Shown here: in pieces, positions 17,157 to 25,726 of the stretch | How positions within the stretch are numbered: position 1 is the first letter of the stretch | How the letters are laid out: each line of letters starts with the position of its first letter | Origin: Verrucomicrobiota bacterium | GTDB lineage: Bacteria > Verrucomicrobiota > Kiritimatiellia > Kiritimatiellales > Pontiellaceae | Assembly (NCBI GenBank): GCA_024279685.1 | Contig: JAJRRI010000008.1 | Coordinates: 1-55,151 of the forward strand | Direction of reading: 5' to 3' | Length of the DNA stretch: 55,151 bases | The notes under the pieces: generated by a model | What the model was told of the DNA's origin: nothing | The model's input: the letters and a program-made list of their open reading frames with translations, nothing else | The model's database searches: none | Translations under genes and position numbers: made by a program

Positions 17157-18115
17157 GGCAACCTCCCCATCCGGCTCAGGCTTAATAATTGCTCGGTCAT
17201 CAACAAGAAGATCCCCGCAATAATCCACCCTTTTGAGACCTCCTCAAAGCGCGTAAACTGTTCGACTTCAATCTCGGTCTTCTCGAGTTGATCGATCTCC
17301 TCATAGACGGCGGTGAGGCTTTCAAGATCGCGGGCACGGTAGAATTTTCCATTGCTGATGGTAGCGACCTGTTTCAACGTCTCCTCATCAACTTCAGAGC
17401 GCTGCGGGCGGAACCCGGTTCGCGCACCGCCCGCGCCGATGGTGTAAATTTTAATGCCGAGCGCTTCCGCTGCATGCGCCGCATTTTCAGGGGAGAGGGT
17501 TCCGTGGTTATTAGCGCCATCCGTCAGTAGGATAACCAACTTGCTTTTGGCTTCGCTGTCGCGCAGGCGGTTGATGGCGGAGGCAATCCCATCGCCAATC
17601 GCGGTACGCCGTCCGTCGAGCATGCCGGTATGCAGCCCAGCCATGCGATGGGCTAACCAGTTGTGGTCGAGTGTGAGGGGGGCCACGGCATAGGGCAGGG
17701 ACGCAAAGCCAACCATACCGATCCGATCATTCGGGCGTTTCTCCAGGAAGCGATCAATCACGTTCTTGGCCGCATCAAGGCGGCTTATGCGCCGGTTGAG
17801 ACGAACAAAATCCGGCGTGTCCATCGATTCAGAAAGATCGAGCAATAGAATAATATCAACCGTTTCGATGCGCGTTAAGCTTTCCTGTAAACCCCGTTGC
17901 GGCCGAGCGAGGGCCACCACCAAGCAGATCCATCCTAGAGCATACAGGATGGGCAACGCTGGCTGGAGCCGTATGCGCCAGCTTTTGGGTAAATCCACTA
18001 AAATCGTGCGACTGCTAAATTGCATCGATTGCTTGTTCAGCATGAAATGCCGTACCCAAATTAGAGCCGGAATCAACAAGAGAAGGAGGAGCAGATAGGG
18101 GTTCGCAAGTCTCAT
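17153..18115 (-). CDS. batA: BatA, VWA-domain membrane protein
   Basis: A 320-residue protein. The N-terminal helix (LLLLLLLIPALIWVRHFML) and a second helix ahead of VALARPQRGL lead into a VWA domain. The MIDAS motif DLSESMDTPD, a Thr in RTAIGDGI and the metal Asp in LLTDGANNHGTLSP are all intact. A final membrane helix spans the last 25 residues (GWIIAGIFLLMTEQLLSLSR). It overlaps the lipoprotein gene upstream by four bases and batB downstream by four, the tight spacing expected of a stoichiometric complex. Confidence 0.88.
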   Translation of the reverse strand: MRLANPYLLLLLLLIPALIWVRHFMLNKQSMQFSSRTILVDLPKSWRIRLQPALPILYALGWICLVVALARPQRGLQESLTRIETVDIILLLDLSESMDTPDFVRLNRRISRLDAAKNVIDRFLEKRPNDRIGMVGFASLPYAVAPLTLDHNWLAHRMAGLHTGMLDGRRTAIGDGIASAINRLRDSEAKSKLVILLTDGANNHGTLSPENAAHAAEALGIKIYTIGAGGARTGFRPQRSEVDEETLKQVATISNGKFYRARDLESLTAVYEEIDQLEKTEIEVEQFTRFEEVSKGWIIAGIFLLMTEQLLSLSRMGRLP

Positions 18116-19095
18116 TTTATTGCGTCCCCTTCGGAGTGTTTAGTCTCTTCAACAAAGTGTTGGGTGGTGGAAAATGCGGCTTCCATAGTGATGCGATCGG
18201 GGTGGCCCTTGGCAAACTTAACCAGGTCGGCCTGGCGCATGAACTCCTGAAGAATGTTGCGCTGGCTTCCATTAAGCTCGGGCGACGTACTCATTTCCTC
18301 GACGATTTCCTCGGTGGTTTCGTCGGGGGCATTGAGTTTAAAGCGGCCATCCAGATACGTTCGCAGGATCAACGACAGTTCGGTATAGAAAGGATTACAT
18401 TCATTCTTTTCTAGCAACCCCTTGCTTTTGAGTTTTTCCAAGGCCTTGAACGCTAGAATATGCGGCGGGATGGGGGGAGCACGTGGGATAATTACCGTTC
18501 GATGTTTCCATAGTTTTGAAGAAATCAGCCCAATCAAAAAGGCAACCACCGCTGTGCCCAGCACAACCCAGACCCAGCTCGGTATACGGCCGGGAAGCGG
18601 ATGAATAGGTTTGATATCGGCCAGCTCGGAGGGGGAGTTGGTGAGTGCCGACTCAACGTTCAGGACAATGGAAGGAAAGGGGGTACTGAACGTTTTATCG
18701 CCGATTTGGTAGGAGATTAACTGGGTCGAAATCATGTGCTTGCCAAGGCGGAACGAGGTGAGGGTGAAAAGGGTTTCCGTTTTTTTCAAACCATCCGCGC
18801 GGAGTTCACGGGTCCAGCTTCGATTGAGCAAAACAATATCCTTTTCTCGTCCAAGCTCCGGCAGTTCCAGAGTTCCATTTGTGGGGGAATAGGTCGTTAG
18901 CAACAGCTCGACCGGATCGCCCACGTGAATGGTTTCACGATCTAGGGTGTATTCCACCGTGAGCTGATCGATCAGGATGTGCTTTGTTTCTTCTTGAGTA
19001 CAGCCTGTAACGAGGAGCAATAACGCCGCAAGGCACGGCCCGCCAAGCCAAGGCGCCTGAGATCTATTTTTAAAGTTGCGTTTGTTCAGGTTCAT
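18112..19095 (-). CDS. Bat-operon lipoprotein with membrane helix (DUF4381-like)
   Basis: A 327-residue protein. The signal ends in a lipobox (LLLVTGCTQ), so Cys would be acylated. An Ig-like periplasmic region with VEYTLDRETIHVGDPVELLL resembles the BatD repeat. A membrane helix lies at about 170-190 (WVWVVLGTAVVAFLIGLI). A cytosolic helical domain follows (FYTELSLILRTYLDGRFKL, AFKALEKLKSKGLL), as seen in DUF4381 proteins of Bat loci. It combines a BatD-like outer part with a DUF4381-like inner part. It lies between DUF58 and batA. Confidence 0.72.
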   Translation of the reverse strand: MNLNKRNFKNRSQAPWLGGPCLAALLLLVTGCTQEETKHILIDQLTVEYTLDRETIHVGDPVELLLTTYSPTNGTLELPELGREKDIVLLNRSWTRELRADGLKKTETLFTLTSFRLGKHMISTQLISYQIGDKTFSTPFPSIVLNVESALTNSPSELADIKPIHPLPGRIPSWVWVVLGTAVVAFLIGLISSKLWKHRTVIIPRAPPIPPHILAFKALEKLKSKGLLEKNECNPFYTELSLILRTYLDGRFKLNAPDETTEEIVEEMSTSPELNGSQRNILQEFMRQADLVKFAKGHPDRITMEAAFSTTQHFVEETKHSEGDAIK

Positions 19096-19107
19096 TCGTG
19101 GTTAAAA

Positions 19108-20037
19108 CTATCTCCGGCTCGCCCGTTTTCGGAAAAAATTAATAAAGGGTCGGTCGTAAGGTTCGCCGGCGAATAGGCGGATGGTATCGATGCCCGCCTT
19201 GCGATGCATCTCGTCGATCGTTTCGGCACGGCGTGTCTGTTCAATTCCAAGTTGTTTGCGAACCTTCTTGCTCGAGGTATCGACGAGTATTTGCGCTCCA
19301 GTTTCTGCGTCGTGCCAATTGATAAGTCCGATATCCGGCCAAGCAATTTCGCGCTTGTCGCCGATCACAATACTGATGAAATCATGACGGCGGGCGGTGA
19401 TTTTTAGCAGTTTTTCATAGGGATCGGAAAATATGAAATCGCTAATAAGGAAGGTAATATTTTTTCGGATGCTGACATGGTTGAGGTAATCCAGTGCGGG
19501 GGCAACATGGGTTCCTTTTCCTTGCGGTTTATGCGAGAGCATTTCGCGCACGAGACGGAGGACATGGCGCGTGCCCTTGGCCGGTGGGATATATTTTTCA
19601 ACCTCCTCGGAAAAAAGAATAAGCCCGATGCGATCATTGTTGCGGGTGGCCGAAAAGGCCAATACGGCGGCGACTTCTGCCGCAAGATCTCGCTTCATCT
19701 GCGTACCACTGCCAAACAGATTCGACGCGCTGATATCGACCACCAGCATGACGGTCATCTCGCGCTCTTCCACAAATTTCTTGATATGCGGCGAGCCCGT
19801 GCGGGCGGTAACGTTCCAGTCAATCGAGCGGATATCGTCGCCGGGCACATATTCGCGCACCTCGTCAAACTCCATCCCGCGTCCCTTAAAGGTGGAATGA
19901 TACTGTCCCGCAAACACGTCGTTCACGGCGTGCTTCGTTGAAATCTGAATTCGACGAATCTTCTTCAGTAATTCGCGATGCGAAATTTCTGAAGAATTTC
20001 CGATTTCCGATTTCTGATTTCCGATTTCTTTTCTCAT
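19108..20037 (-). CDS. DUF58 protein with repeat-derived N-terminus
   Basis: A 309-residue cytosolic member of the MoxR/Bat system. The DUF58 core starts at RELLKKIRRIQI and includes GRGMEFDEVREYVPGDDIRS, IDWNVTARTG and LVVDISASN, a VWA-like MIDAS. The start codon overlaps the four-helix-bundle gene's stop (ATGA). Codons 3-18 are encoded by a word repeat (GAAATCGG-type units, 19994-20028), giving an unusual KEIGNQKSEIGNSSEI leader that the family normally lacks. The rest looks intact. Confidence 0.88.
   Translation of the reverse strand: MRKEIGNQKSEIGNSSEISHRELLKKIRRIQISTKHAVNDVFAGQYHSTFKGRGMEFDEVREYVPGDDIRSIDWNVTARTGSPHIKKFVEEREMTVMLVVDISASNLFGSGTQMKRDLAAEVAAVLAFSATRNNDRIGLILFSEEVEKYIPPAKGTRHVLRLVREMLSHKPQGKGTHVAPALDYLNHVSIRKNITFLISDFIFSDPYEKLLKITARRHDFISIVIGDKREIAWPDIGLINWHDAETGAQILVDTSSKKVRKQLGIEQTRRAETIDEMHRKAGIDTIRLFAGEPYDRPFINFFRKRASRR
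19994..20028. repeat. Degenerate word repeat inside the DUF58 start region
   Basis: About five units of GATTTC/CGATTTC-type words lie head to tail on the plus strand. The tract encodes DUF58 residues about 3-18 on the minus strand. It lies immediately downstream of the four-helix-bundle gene, and a related ATCGGCAAT word cluster is on that gene's other side (20415-20447). Confidence 0.75.
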
Positions 20038-20387
20038 TTTTTGCTTTGTGCGGTTTTCCGCGATGCGGTCATGATAGCGGTTAATTCGTTCGCTTCTTGG
20101 AGCAACATATTGACTTTATTTTCCGATAGAATTTTTCCTTCAACAATCAATTCCATCCAAAAACAACACTCATCGGCCTCTTCGATGACCGTGCCCATTT
20201 TTGCGATAAACTCGGCGCGAGACCGGCCTCGGCAACTCGCTCGATAATTTGCGGCAACCGAGGTTCCCGCGCGTGCCAGTTGGTTCTGAATGACGCGAGC
20301 CTCAACCGTTTTTGGAAGTGCAGCAGTCAGTTTAAGGATGCGCAATGCAAATTGTTTGGTTCGTTTCTTCAGGTCGTCTTGATCCAT
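20034..20387 (-). CDS. Four-helix-bundle protein (S23/IVP family) inserted in the Bat operon
   Basis: A 117-residue all-helical protein starting MDQDDLKKRTKQFALRILKL, with the family core IQNQLARAGTSVAANYRASC and AEFIAKMGTVIEEADECCFW. These are hallmarks of the S23/four-helix-bundle family (TIGR02436 type), first known from 23S rRNA intervening sequences and related to the Avd accessory proteins. It sits between moxR and DUF58, genes that are normally adjacent, and is flanked on both sides by word repeats. Its stop overlaps the DUF58 start. Likely a transferred insert; function unknown. Confidence 0.87.
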   Translation of the reverse strand: MDQDDLKKRTKQFALRILKLTAALPKTVEARVIQNQLARAGTSVAANYRASCRGRSRAEFIAKMGTVIEEADECCFWMELIVEGKILSENKVNMLLQEANELTAIMTASRKTAQSKK

Positions 20388-20414
20388 GATCTCTCCTGCA
20401 CGTTCATGCTATTT

Positions 20415-20447
20415 AATCGGCAATCATCAATCGAAAATCGGCAATGA
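20415..20447. repeat. Word repeat upstream of the four-helix-bundle gene
   Basis: Repeated AATCGGCAAT / AATCGAAAATCGG words occupy the gap between the moxR stop and the four-helix-bundle gene. The core ATCGG is shared with the tract on the other side of that gene (19994-20028, read as its complement). Confidence 0.7.
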
Positions 20448-20449
20448 GC

Positions 20450-21436
20450 CTAGGGCACCGGAATTTCGGAGAGGATTTTTCCAATCAAATCTTCACTCGT
20501 CAGCTCCTCGGCTTCCGCTTCATAGGAGACAATGACGCGGTGGCGGAGGACATCGAGTGCGATGGATTTAACATCTTGTGGCGTGACGTAGCCACGGCCT
20601 TGCATGAAGGCGTGCGCGCGGGCACCCATCGTGAGATTAATAGTGGCTCGCGGCGAGGCGCCGTAGCGGATGTAATCCTTGAGATCGAGGTTGTACTTCT
20701 CCGGCTCGCGCGTTGCAAAGACGAGGGCGAGGATGTAGTCCTTAATCTTTTCGTCGATGTAGATTTCGTCGACGATCTCACGCGCTTTGAGGATGGTATC
20801 GGGATGCAGAACGGCGTTGATCTGAATTTCGGTATTGGAGTGCGCCATGCGGTCCAGAATTCGGCGTTCCTCTTCGAGGGTTGGGTAGCCCACTTTCAGC
20901 TTGAGCATGAAACGGTCGACCTGCGCCTCGGGCAGGGGATAAGTCCCTTCCTGTTCGATCGGGTTTTCGGTCGCCATGACGAGGAAAGGATTGGGGAGCT
21001 TAAAGGTTTCGTCCCCGATGGTGACCTGTCGCTCCTGCATGGCCTCCAGCAACGCGCTCTGAACCTTGGCGGGGGCGCGGTTAATTTCGTCGGCAAGAAT
21101 GACGTTGGCGAAAACGGGGCCTTTCTTAATGATGAAGTCGCCGTCCTTTTGATTGTAAATCAGCGTGCCGACCAGGTCGGCGGGAAGGAGGTCGGGGGTG
21201 AATTGAATCCGCTGAAAGGAGGTGTCGAGTGCCCGTGCGAGTGTATTAATCGTAAGTGTTTTTGCGAGTCCAGGTACGCCCTCGAGTAAGACATGGCCGT
21301 TGGCCAGCATGCCAATGATAAGCCGGTCGATCAGATACTCTTGACCGACGATCACTTTTCCAATTTCGGTTTTTAAGATGGGGATGAATGCGCTCTGTTC
21401 GCGCACTCTTTGGTTAATAATTTCGATGCCTGCCAT
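20450..21436 (-). CDS. moxR: MoxR-family AAA+ ATPase
   Basis: A 328-residue cytosolic chaperone-like ATPase that opens the Bat operon. Walker A is the MoxR-typical LLEGVPGLAKTLTI, Walker B is VILADEINRAPAKVQ, sensor 1 is VMATENPIEQEGTYPL, and the Arg finger region EAQVDRFMLKLKVGYP follows. The C-terminal lid contains YGASPRATINLTMGARAHAF. MoxR proteins act with VWA partners (here BatA, BatB, DUF58) in maturation or metal insertion. The start is followed upstream by a 93-bp gap to the ATPase/TPR gene, so it likely has its own promoter. Confidence 0.94.
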   Translation of the reverse strand: MAGIEIINQRVREQSAFIPILKTEIGKVIVGQEYLIDRLIIGMLANGHVLLEGVPGLAKTLTINTLARALDTSFQRIQFTPDLLPADLVGTLIYNQKDGDFIIKKGPVFANVILADEINRAPAKVQSALLEAMQERQVTIGDETFKLPNPFLVMATENPIEQEGTYPLPEAQVDRFMLKLKVGYPTLEEERRILDRMAHSNTEIQINAVLHPDTILKAREIVDEIYIDEKIKDYILALVFATREPEKYNLDLKDYIRYGASPRATINLTMGARAHAFMQGRGYVTPQDVKSIALDVLRHRVIVSYEAEAEELTSEDLIGKILSEIPVP

Positions 21437-21529
21437 AGGGGGGTACTCCTAGTTGCGAATGATTTCAGTTACTGACCGAGAAGAGGTGTGTATGTTCAAT
21501 TTTTTTAAGGGTACTGCGTATCGGCTCCG

Positions 21530-23818
21530 CTATCCAAGAAGTTCGTGGAGATGTTTTTCAATCCTGCTTTTTTTCCAGCCCATCTGTTCAAGGAGTCCTG
21601 TGTAGTTTGTAATTGCGGTATCGGCATGAGGATGGGGATATTCATTTTCTTGTTGAAATCGGTGGAGGATGAGGACGTGTCGCCGCATGAGCGGTTCCGC
21701 CTCTTTAAGACGGTTGGTTTCCTGCAATAGTAGTGCCAAGTTGTTGAGCCGAATAGCTACTGTGGGGTGATTGGATCCGAGGACCTTTTCGTCGATTTCG
21801 AGCGCACGTCGGATGAGTGGTTCTGCCTCATCAAGGCGGTTGGTCTCCTGTAACAGTTGTGCCAGATTATTGAGTTGAGGGGTTATGTTGGGATCGAGAG
21901 CCTCTTCATTAATTTCGAGTGCCTGTCGCAGGAGTGGTTCTGCCTCTTTAAGGCGGTTGGTTTCTTGGAATAGGTGCGCCATATTGTTGAGAATTACGGA
22001 GTAAAAAGGGTGGGCTATATTTTCTTTTGACTCATTTTTGGCCCGCAATAACTGTTCTTCCGCTTCTTTGAAATGAGCCATTTTGATTAACGTATTCGCA
22101 ATCGAAAGTCGGGTCTCTATGCGCATTTTTGGGTCGGTGAGATGGTTGAGGCTTTCTGTCAAAAAGTGGATGCGGGCCTCTGAATAGTTTTTATGGTTTA
22201 GCTCTCCACCCATCTCCTGAAGCCTTTTGGCAAAGGCTTCTAGATCGCCGGAGCGTTGCGTTTTCCAGCAGGAAATCATGGCTTCAAGCTCGCTGAACAT
22301 ATTGGTTCCAGTGTCGGTCCATTGCGACGTATGGTCGACGATCCAGCGGCCAAGGCCGTCGACATCCAATCGTTTGAATTCGGAAATATAGCGTGCGGAT
22401 CGTTCGGGTTTTCCCAGTTTGGCGAGATGTTTGGCGAGTTGAATTTTTACTTCGGCCTGCTCTTCGGCGGTTCCGGTTTCGGAGAGATGGTCTAATTCGG
22501 CGGCGGCATTCTCGAAGGTATCGGGTTGTTCGAGGAGGGGGTAGAGCGATTTCCGCTTGGCGGCACGTTCGTCGATGCTGCGGTACCACGTTTCAAAAAA
22601 CTCAACGAGGAATGGAAGCCGGGTGCGGTCGGCGCGGGAGAGGTTCATGGCGAGCCAGAGGTCGAAAAACCCTTCCCGTATAGTGTAGATGCGGGAGCGT
22701 TTGTCGTCGGGATTCGGCGCGGATTTTAGATAGAGCGAGTCGGCCAGCCGTTTAAGCAGGCTGGAGGTTTGCTGCGGGCTGAACCGCATTCGGGCGGCAA
22801 TGGCGGCCGGGGTCTTTTTTACTTTGCGCATACGAGCCATGGTTTCGAGGATTGCGCGTTCCTGGGGCGGTAGCTCTTTGATACGATCCTGATAGAACGG
22901 GGTGATCCGGTCGAGCAGTCCGAGAAACTGATCCCGGACGGCGATGATGGATTCGCGCGTGATCAGCTCGTAAAGCATCATGATCAGGCGCGGGTTCCCG
23001 CCCGTCATTTCGTGCAGGGCGAGGATGCGGGGTTTCAGGTCGTCGAACTCGTCAAGCCACTTGGATTGGATCGACTTTTCCCATTCTAAATTTTTCCGGA
23101 TCAGCTGGAGGGTCTCCTCCGTGGTGAGCGGGGGGAGGGTCTGCACATCGAAAAAATCATAGAAAGGCTGTTTTTCGTCTGATATGCCGGGGAAGTAGAG
23201 CGGTGCCGTGGCGATCAGCATGCAGCCGTTGTCTCCCATGAACCATTTCCGGAGGGCGGCGGCTTCCTGATGACTTTTACGTTCCTTTTTGGAGGCGTGG
23301 CGGGAGTCGATCTGCTGGGTTAGGATCGTGTCGAAGTTTTCGAGCATGATCAGCAGCGTGCGTTTCTGATCCCGTCCAGTTTTTCGTATTTCGGCTTCAA
23401 GCGTATCGCGTATGCATGCGCTGTCCGGTTCCTCGATAAATTGGTCGTAGAGCCGATTCCATTTCTCCGCCTCTTCCGGCGGCAATACGTCCTGAAGAAT
23501 TTCGCAAATGCCCATCAGGAAGTCGACATAGCTGATGAGGCGGAGAGGCTCTTCCGGGAAGCGCACAACGATGCAGCGTTCTTTTAAATCAGGGTTTTCT
23601 CCAACCTCCTGTTCAATGAGGCTCAGCAGGTGGGTTTTCCCGGCACCGCGCGGACCGATGAACAGGCTGTGTTGCTTGGAGGATTTTTCCAGCGATCCGA
23701 GGAGTTTGGATTGCATCTCCTCCATGATGTGGGTTCGTGCAATGGTGATATGGCGAAGTTGATCCGGGGGGGTGATACCCGAGCGGTAGAGCCCAAAGTT
23801 TGTTCTCTGGTTAAGCAT
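21530..23818 (-). CDS. STAND-like ATPase with winged helix and TPR repeats
   Basis: A 762-residue protein. An AAA_16-type ATPase is N-terminal: Walker A FIGPRGAGKTHLL at about residue 53, Walker B TLLIMLENFD, sensor-like MLIATAPLYFPG. A winged-helix follows at about 325-400 (ERAILETMARMRKVKKTPAA, RFSPQQTSSLLKRLADSLYL). The C-terminal half is helical and ends in near-identical TPRs with the core LLQETNRLxEAEPLxRRALEI; the DNA units are spaced 126 and 117 bp. It starts inside the stop of the upstream ATPase (8-base overlap). The layout ATPase-wHTH-TPR is that of STAND signalling or sensor proteins; no effector domain is visible. Confidence 0.8.
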   Translation of the reverse strand: MLNQRTNFGLYRSGITPPDQLRHITIARTHIMEEMQSKLLGSLEKSSKQHSLFIGPRGAGKTHLLSLIEQEVGENPDLKERCIVVRFPEEPLRLISYVDFLMGICEILQDVLPPEEAEKWNRLYDQFIEEPDSACIRDTLEAEIRKTGRDQKRTLLIMLENFDTILTQQIDSRHASKKERKSHQEAAALRKWFMGDNGCMLIATAPLYFPGISDEKQPFYDFFDVQTLPPLTTEETLQLIRKNLEWEKSIQSKWLDEFDDLKPRILALHEMTGGNPRLIMMLYELITRESIIAVRDQFLGLLDRITPFYQDRIKELPPQERAILETMARMRKVKKTPAAIAARMRFSPQQTSSLLKRLADSLYLKSAPNPDDKRSRIYTIREGFFDLWLAMNLSRADRTRLPFLVEFFETWYRSIDERAAKRKSLYPLLEQPDTFENAAAELDHLSETGTAEEQAEVKIQLAKHLAKLGKPERSARYISEFKRLDVDGLGRWIVDHTSQWTDTGTNMFSELEAMISCWKTQRSGDLEAFAKRLQEMGGELNHKNYSEARIHFLTESLNHLTDPKMRIETRLSIANTLIKMAHFKEAEEQLLRAKNESKENIAHPFYSVILNNMAHLFQETNRLKEAEPLLRQALEINEEALDPNITPQLNNLAQLLQETNRLDEAEPLIRRALEIDEKVLGSNHPTVAIRLNNLALLLQETNRLKEAEPLMRRHVLILHRFQQENEYPHPHADTAITNYTGLLEQMGWKKSRIEKHLHELLG

Positions 23819-25031
23819 AGTATTTTCTCCACCATGTTTTTAAAAGTCCGCTGGAAATGTCGTAGTAATCATCGCCCGTTTCAACAATGTAAAAGTCGTT
23901 TTCGAGGTGAAGCATCAACTCATTAAAGTTCTTTTTAGTGTCATATAGGGGGAGCTGCTCGTTGGCTATATGCTGAAGTTCATCGTACTTTTGTTGAAGC
24001 ATACGGCGTGAAATACCGCTTTTTGACAGGCTTACACGGTCCAGTAGAGCATGGGCGATGTGGGCGGTTTCTCCATAGTAATGGGCGATACGGGAGTAGT
24101 AGTGTTGAAATTTGTCCCGCGCTTCCGGGCTGGCTACCACATTGGTAAAGACAGCGGAAACATCCGTACCGGTCAACGGCTGCTTTGTTTTTGCCCAGAT
24201 ACGGGAGAGTTCTTGAGTGATCATTTGCATGAAATAAGGGATGGGTTGTCCGAGTTGTTTAGCCACTTCTTCCGGTACGTCGGTGGAAAATTCGCACCCG
24301 TGGTCTTCCAGCATTACCGTGACGAACTCCATAACCTCTTTGTCTGAAAAAACAGGGAGAGAAACCACTTCGGGGTCGTTCATACGATCAAGAAGCCCCA
24401 TGGAATCTAGCGTTGCCATCAGATTGATGGAGCCGCCGATCATCCAGCGGATAGGATCATCCGCTGGAGTCGGGGCTTGCCGCTGATCCCGGAACCAGCC
24501 AAGAAAATCCTTCACCCGTGTAGGGTCGTTACGTTTCATAGCCAGCAGCATGTCCGGCAGTTCATCTAGAATAACCAGTACGTGAAGGTCGGTTTTTCGA
24601 ATTCTCCCCAGTAATTCATCGAGGCGATTCCGCCATTGATTTTCCAAGTGTGTGTCGCGCTCTCGAACGGCGACTTTCAGGGAGCTGAACTCAACGCTTT
24701 CAATGGTGTTTATCGCCTCCTTGATGAAGGATTTTCCTTGTGTGAAAAGCTGTTTGAACGCGGTTGGATTGCGGGTATTGAACTCATCCAAAAGTCGGAG
24801 GTAGAAGTCGGCAGGGTTAGACGTGTCCTGCACGTTAAGATAAAGTACCAGCCATTCGCTCTGTGGGTTTTTCAAAAGAGCCGTCATAACGCTGGTTTTC
24901 CCCGTTCTTCGCGGAGCTGTTAGGATAACGTGTTGCCGCTCCAGTTTTTCCCATAGTTCCGCTATGAACTCCGCCCGGAAAAACAGATCCTCCGGCTCAA
25001 CGACCTGTCCGATGTAAAACTGCTTTTTCAT
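23811..25031 (-). CDS. AAA ATPase of the archaeal-ATPase (ATPase_2) type
   Basis: The start is the ATG at 25031 (AGGTG upstream); an in-frame TTG at 25055 lies in the promoter palindrome. The product has 406 residues. MKKQFYIGQVVEPEDLFFR is followed by Walker A LTAPRRTGKTSVMTALL, Walker B LHVLVILDELPDMLL, a sensor-like MIGGSINLMATLDSMGLLDR, and a C-terminal winged-helix-like region ending YDISSGLLKTWWRKYYA. This matches P-loop ATPases related to ORC/STAND proteins, common in accessory islands. It is coupled to the TPR ATPase. The pair could form a sensor-switch system; no nuclease or toxin domain is seen. Confidence 0.8.
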   Translation of the reverse strand: MKKQFYIGQVVEPEDLFFRAEFIAELWEKLERQHVILTAPRRTGKTSVMTALLKNPQSEWLVLYLNVQDTSNPADFYLRLLDEFNTRNPTAFKQLFTQGKSFIKEAINTIESVEFSSLKVAVRERDTHLENQWRNRLDELLGRIRKTDLHVLVILDELPDMLLAMKRNDPTRVKDFLGWFRDQRQAPTPADDPIRWMIGGSINLMATLDSMGLLDRMNDPEVVSLPVFSDKEVMEFVTVMLEDHGCEFSTDVPEEVAKQLGQPIPYFMQMITQELSRIWAKTKQPLTGTDVSAVFTNVVASPEARDKFQHYYSRIAHYYGETAHIAHALLDRVSLSKSGISRRMLQQKYDELQHIANEQLPLYDTKKNFNELMLHLENDFYIVETGDDYYDISSGLLKTWWRKYYA

Positions 25032-25039
25032 AAATACAC

Positions 25040-25113
25040 CTATATTGTTGTACAACTGGTTTGATGTATAGATAAAAGTATAAATCTATATAGTTGTAAA
25101 GCTATTTTGTTGT
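25040..25113. promoter_or_regulatory. Three CTATWTWGTTGT repeats upstream of the ATPase operon
   Basis: Direct repeats at 25040-25051, 25086-25097 and 25102-25113 match CTATWTWGTTGT exactly. The first overlaps a perfect 10-base palindrome, GTTGTACAAC (25047-25056), lying 16-25 bases before the ATG at 25031. AT-rich promoter-like sequence lies between. This arrangement suggests binding sites for a dedicated repressor or for the operon's own winged-helix proteins. Confidence 0.6.
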
Positions 25114-25170
25114 GTTTTATAGGTCGTTAAATTTGATATTTTTCGTAGTGGGTAATTTGTGGATTTTTTT

Positions 25171-25698
25171 TTATTTGAGATTAATTTGACGCAACGCCTC
25201 GTAGAGCACGATGGCGGCACAATTTGATAAATTGAGCGAGCGGACATAATCGAGTTGGATCGGGATATTGCAGACCTGTTCCGGGTATCGGGCGAGTAGT
25301 TCATCGGGCAAGCCAACGGACTCGTTGCCAAAGATGAGGTAGTCGCCAGGAGCATACGCGACCTCCGAATAGCTTTGGTGTCCGGCCGTGCTGAAAAAAT
25401 ATTTATTCCCTGAAGCGTTCTTTTCAAAAAAAGTTTCAAGGTTTGGATACGTGGTCAGATCCACTGAATCCCAATAATCGAGTCCGGCTCGGCGAATCTG
25501 TTTTTCAGAAAGGTCGAACCCGAGCGGTTCGACGAGATGGAGGCGGCTTCCGGTTCCCGCACAAAGGCGTGAAATATTGCCGGTGTTGGGCGGAATTGAC
25601 GGCTCAACCAACACAATATTCAACGGGAGTTCCGGCCACTGGAAATCTAGTTCCACTCGCTTGCGCTCCGAATGCCGCATCTGTTCGTTCTTTTTCAT
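25171..25698 (-). CDS. trmL: tRNA (cytidine/uridine-34-2'-O)-methyltransferase, TrmL/SPOUT
   Basis: I place the start at the ATG at 25698 (MKKNEQMRHSERKR); the open frame further upstream is the antisense of the beta-barrel gene. The product has 175 residues, slightly longer than the usual 155. The SPOUT knot is evident: LNIVLVEPSIPPNTGNISRL, then DYLIFGNESVGLP, and IPIQLDYVRSLNLSNCAAIV with the final alpha-knot helix. TrmL methylates the wobble ribose of tRNA-Leu. The extra N-terminal 20 residues are basic. It lies 28 bp beyond the beta-barrel gene on the same strand. Confidence 0.9.
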   Translation of the reverse strand: MKKNEQMRHSERKRVELDFQWPELPLNIVLVEPSIPPNTGNISRLCAGTGSRLHLVEPLGFDLSEKQIRRAGLDYWDSVDLTTYPNLETFFEKNASGNKYFFSTAGHQSYSEVAYAPGDYLIFGNESVGLPDELLARYPEQVCNIPIQLDYVRSLNLSNCAAIVLYEALRQINLK

Positions 25699-25726
25699 AC
25701 GCGGAACAGAATAACGACAGAGAAGA

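Noticed and set aside
17157-17228. N-terminal extension of BatB
   Set aside because: Lies within batA; the GTG at 17156 with strong ribosome site and GTGA overlap is the better start.
21690-22000. CRISPR-like or tandem repeat array
   Set aside because: The repeats are in-frame TPR codons of the STAND-like ATPase, spaced 126 and 117 bp, with no spacers.
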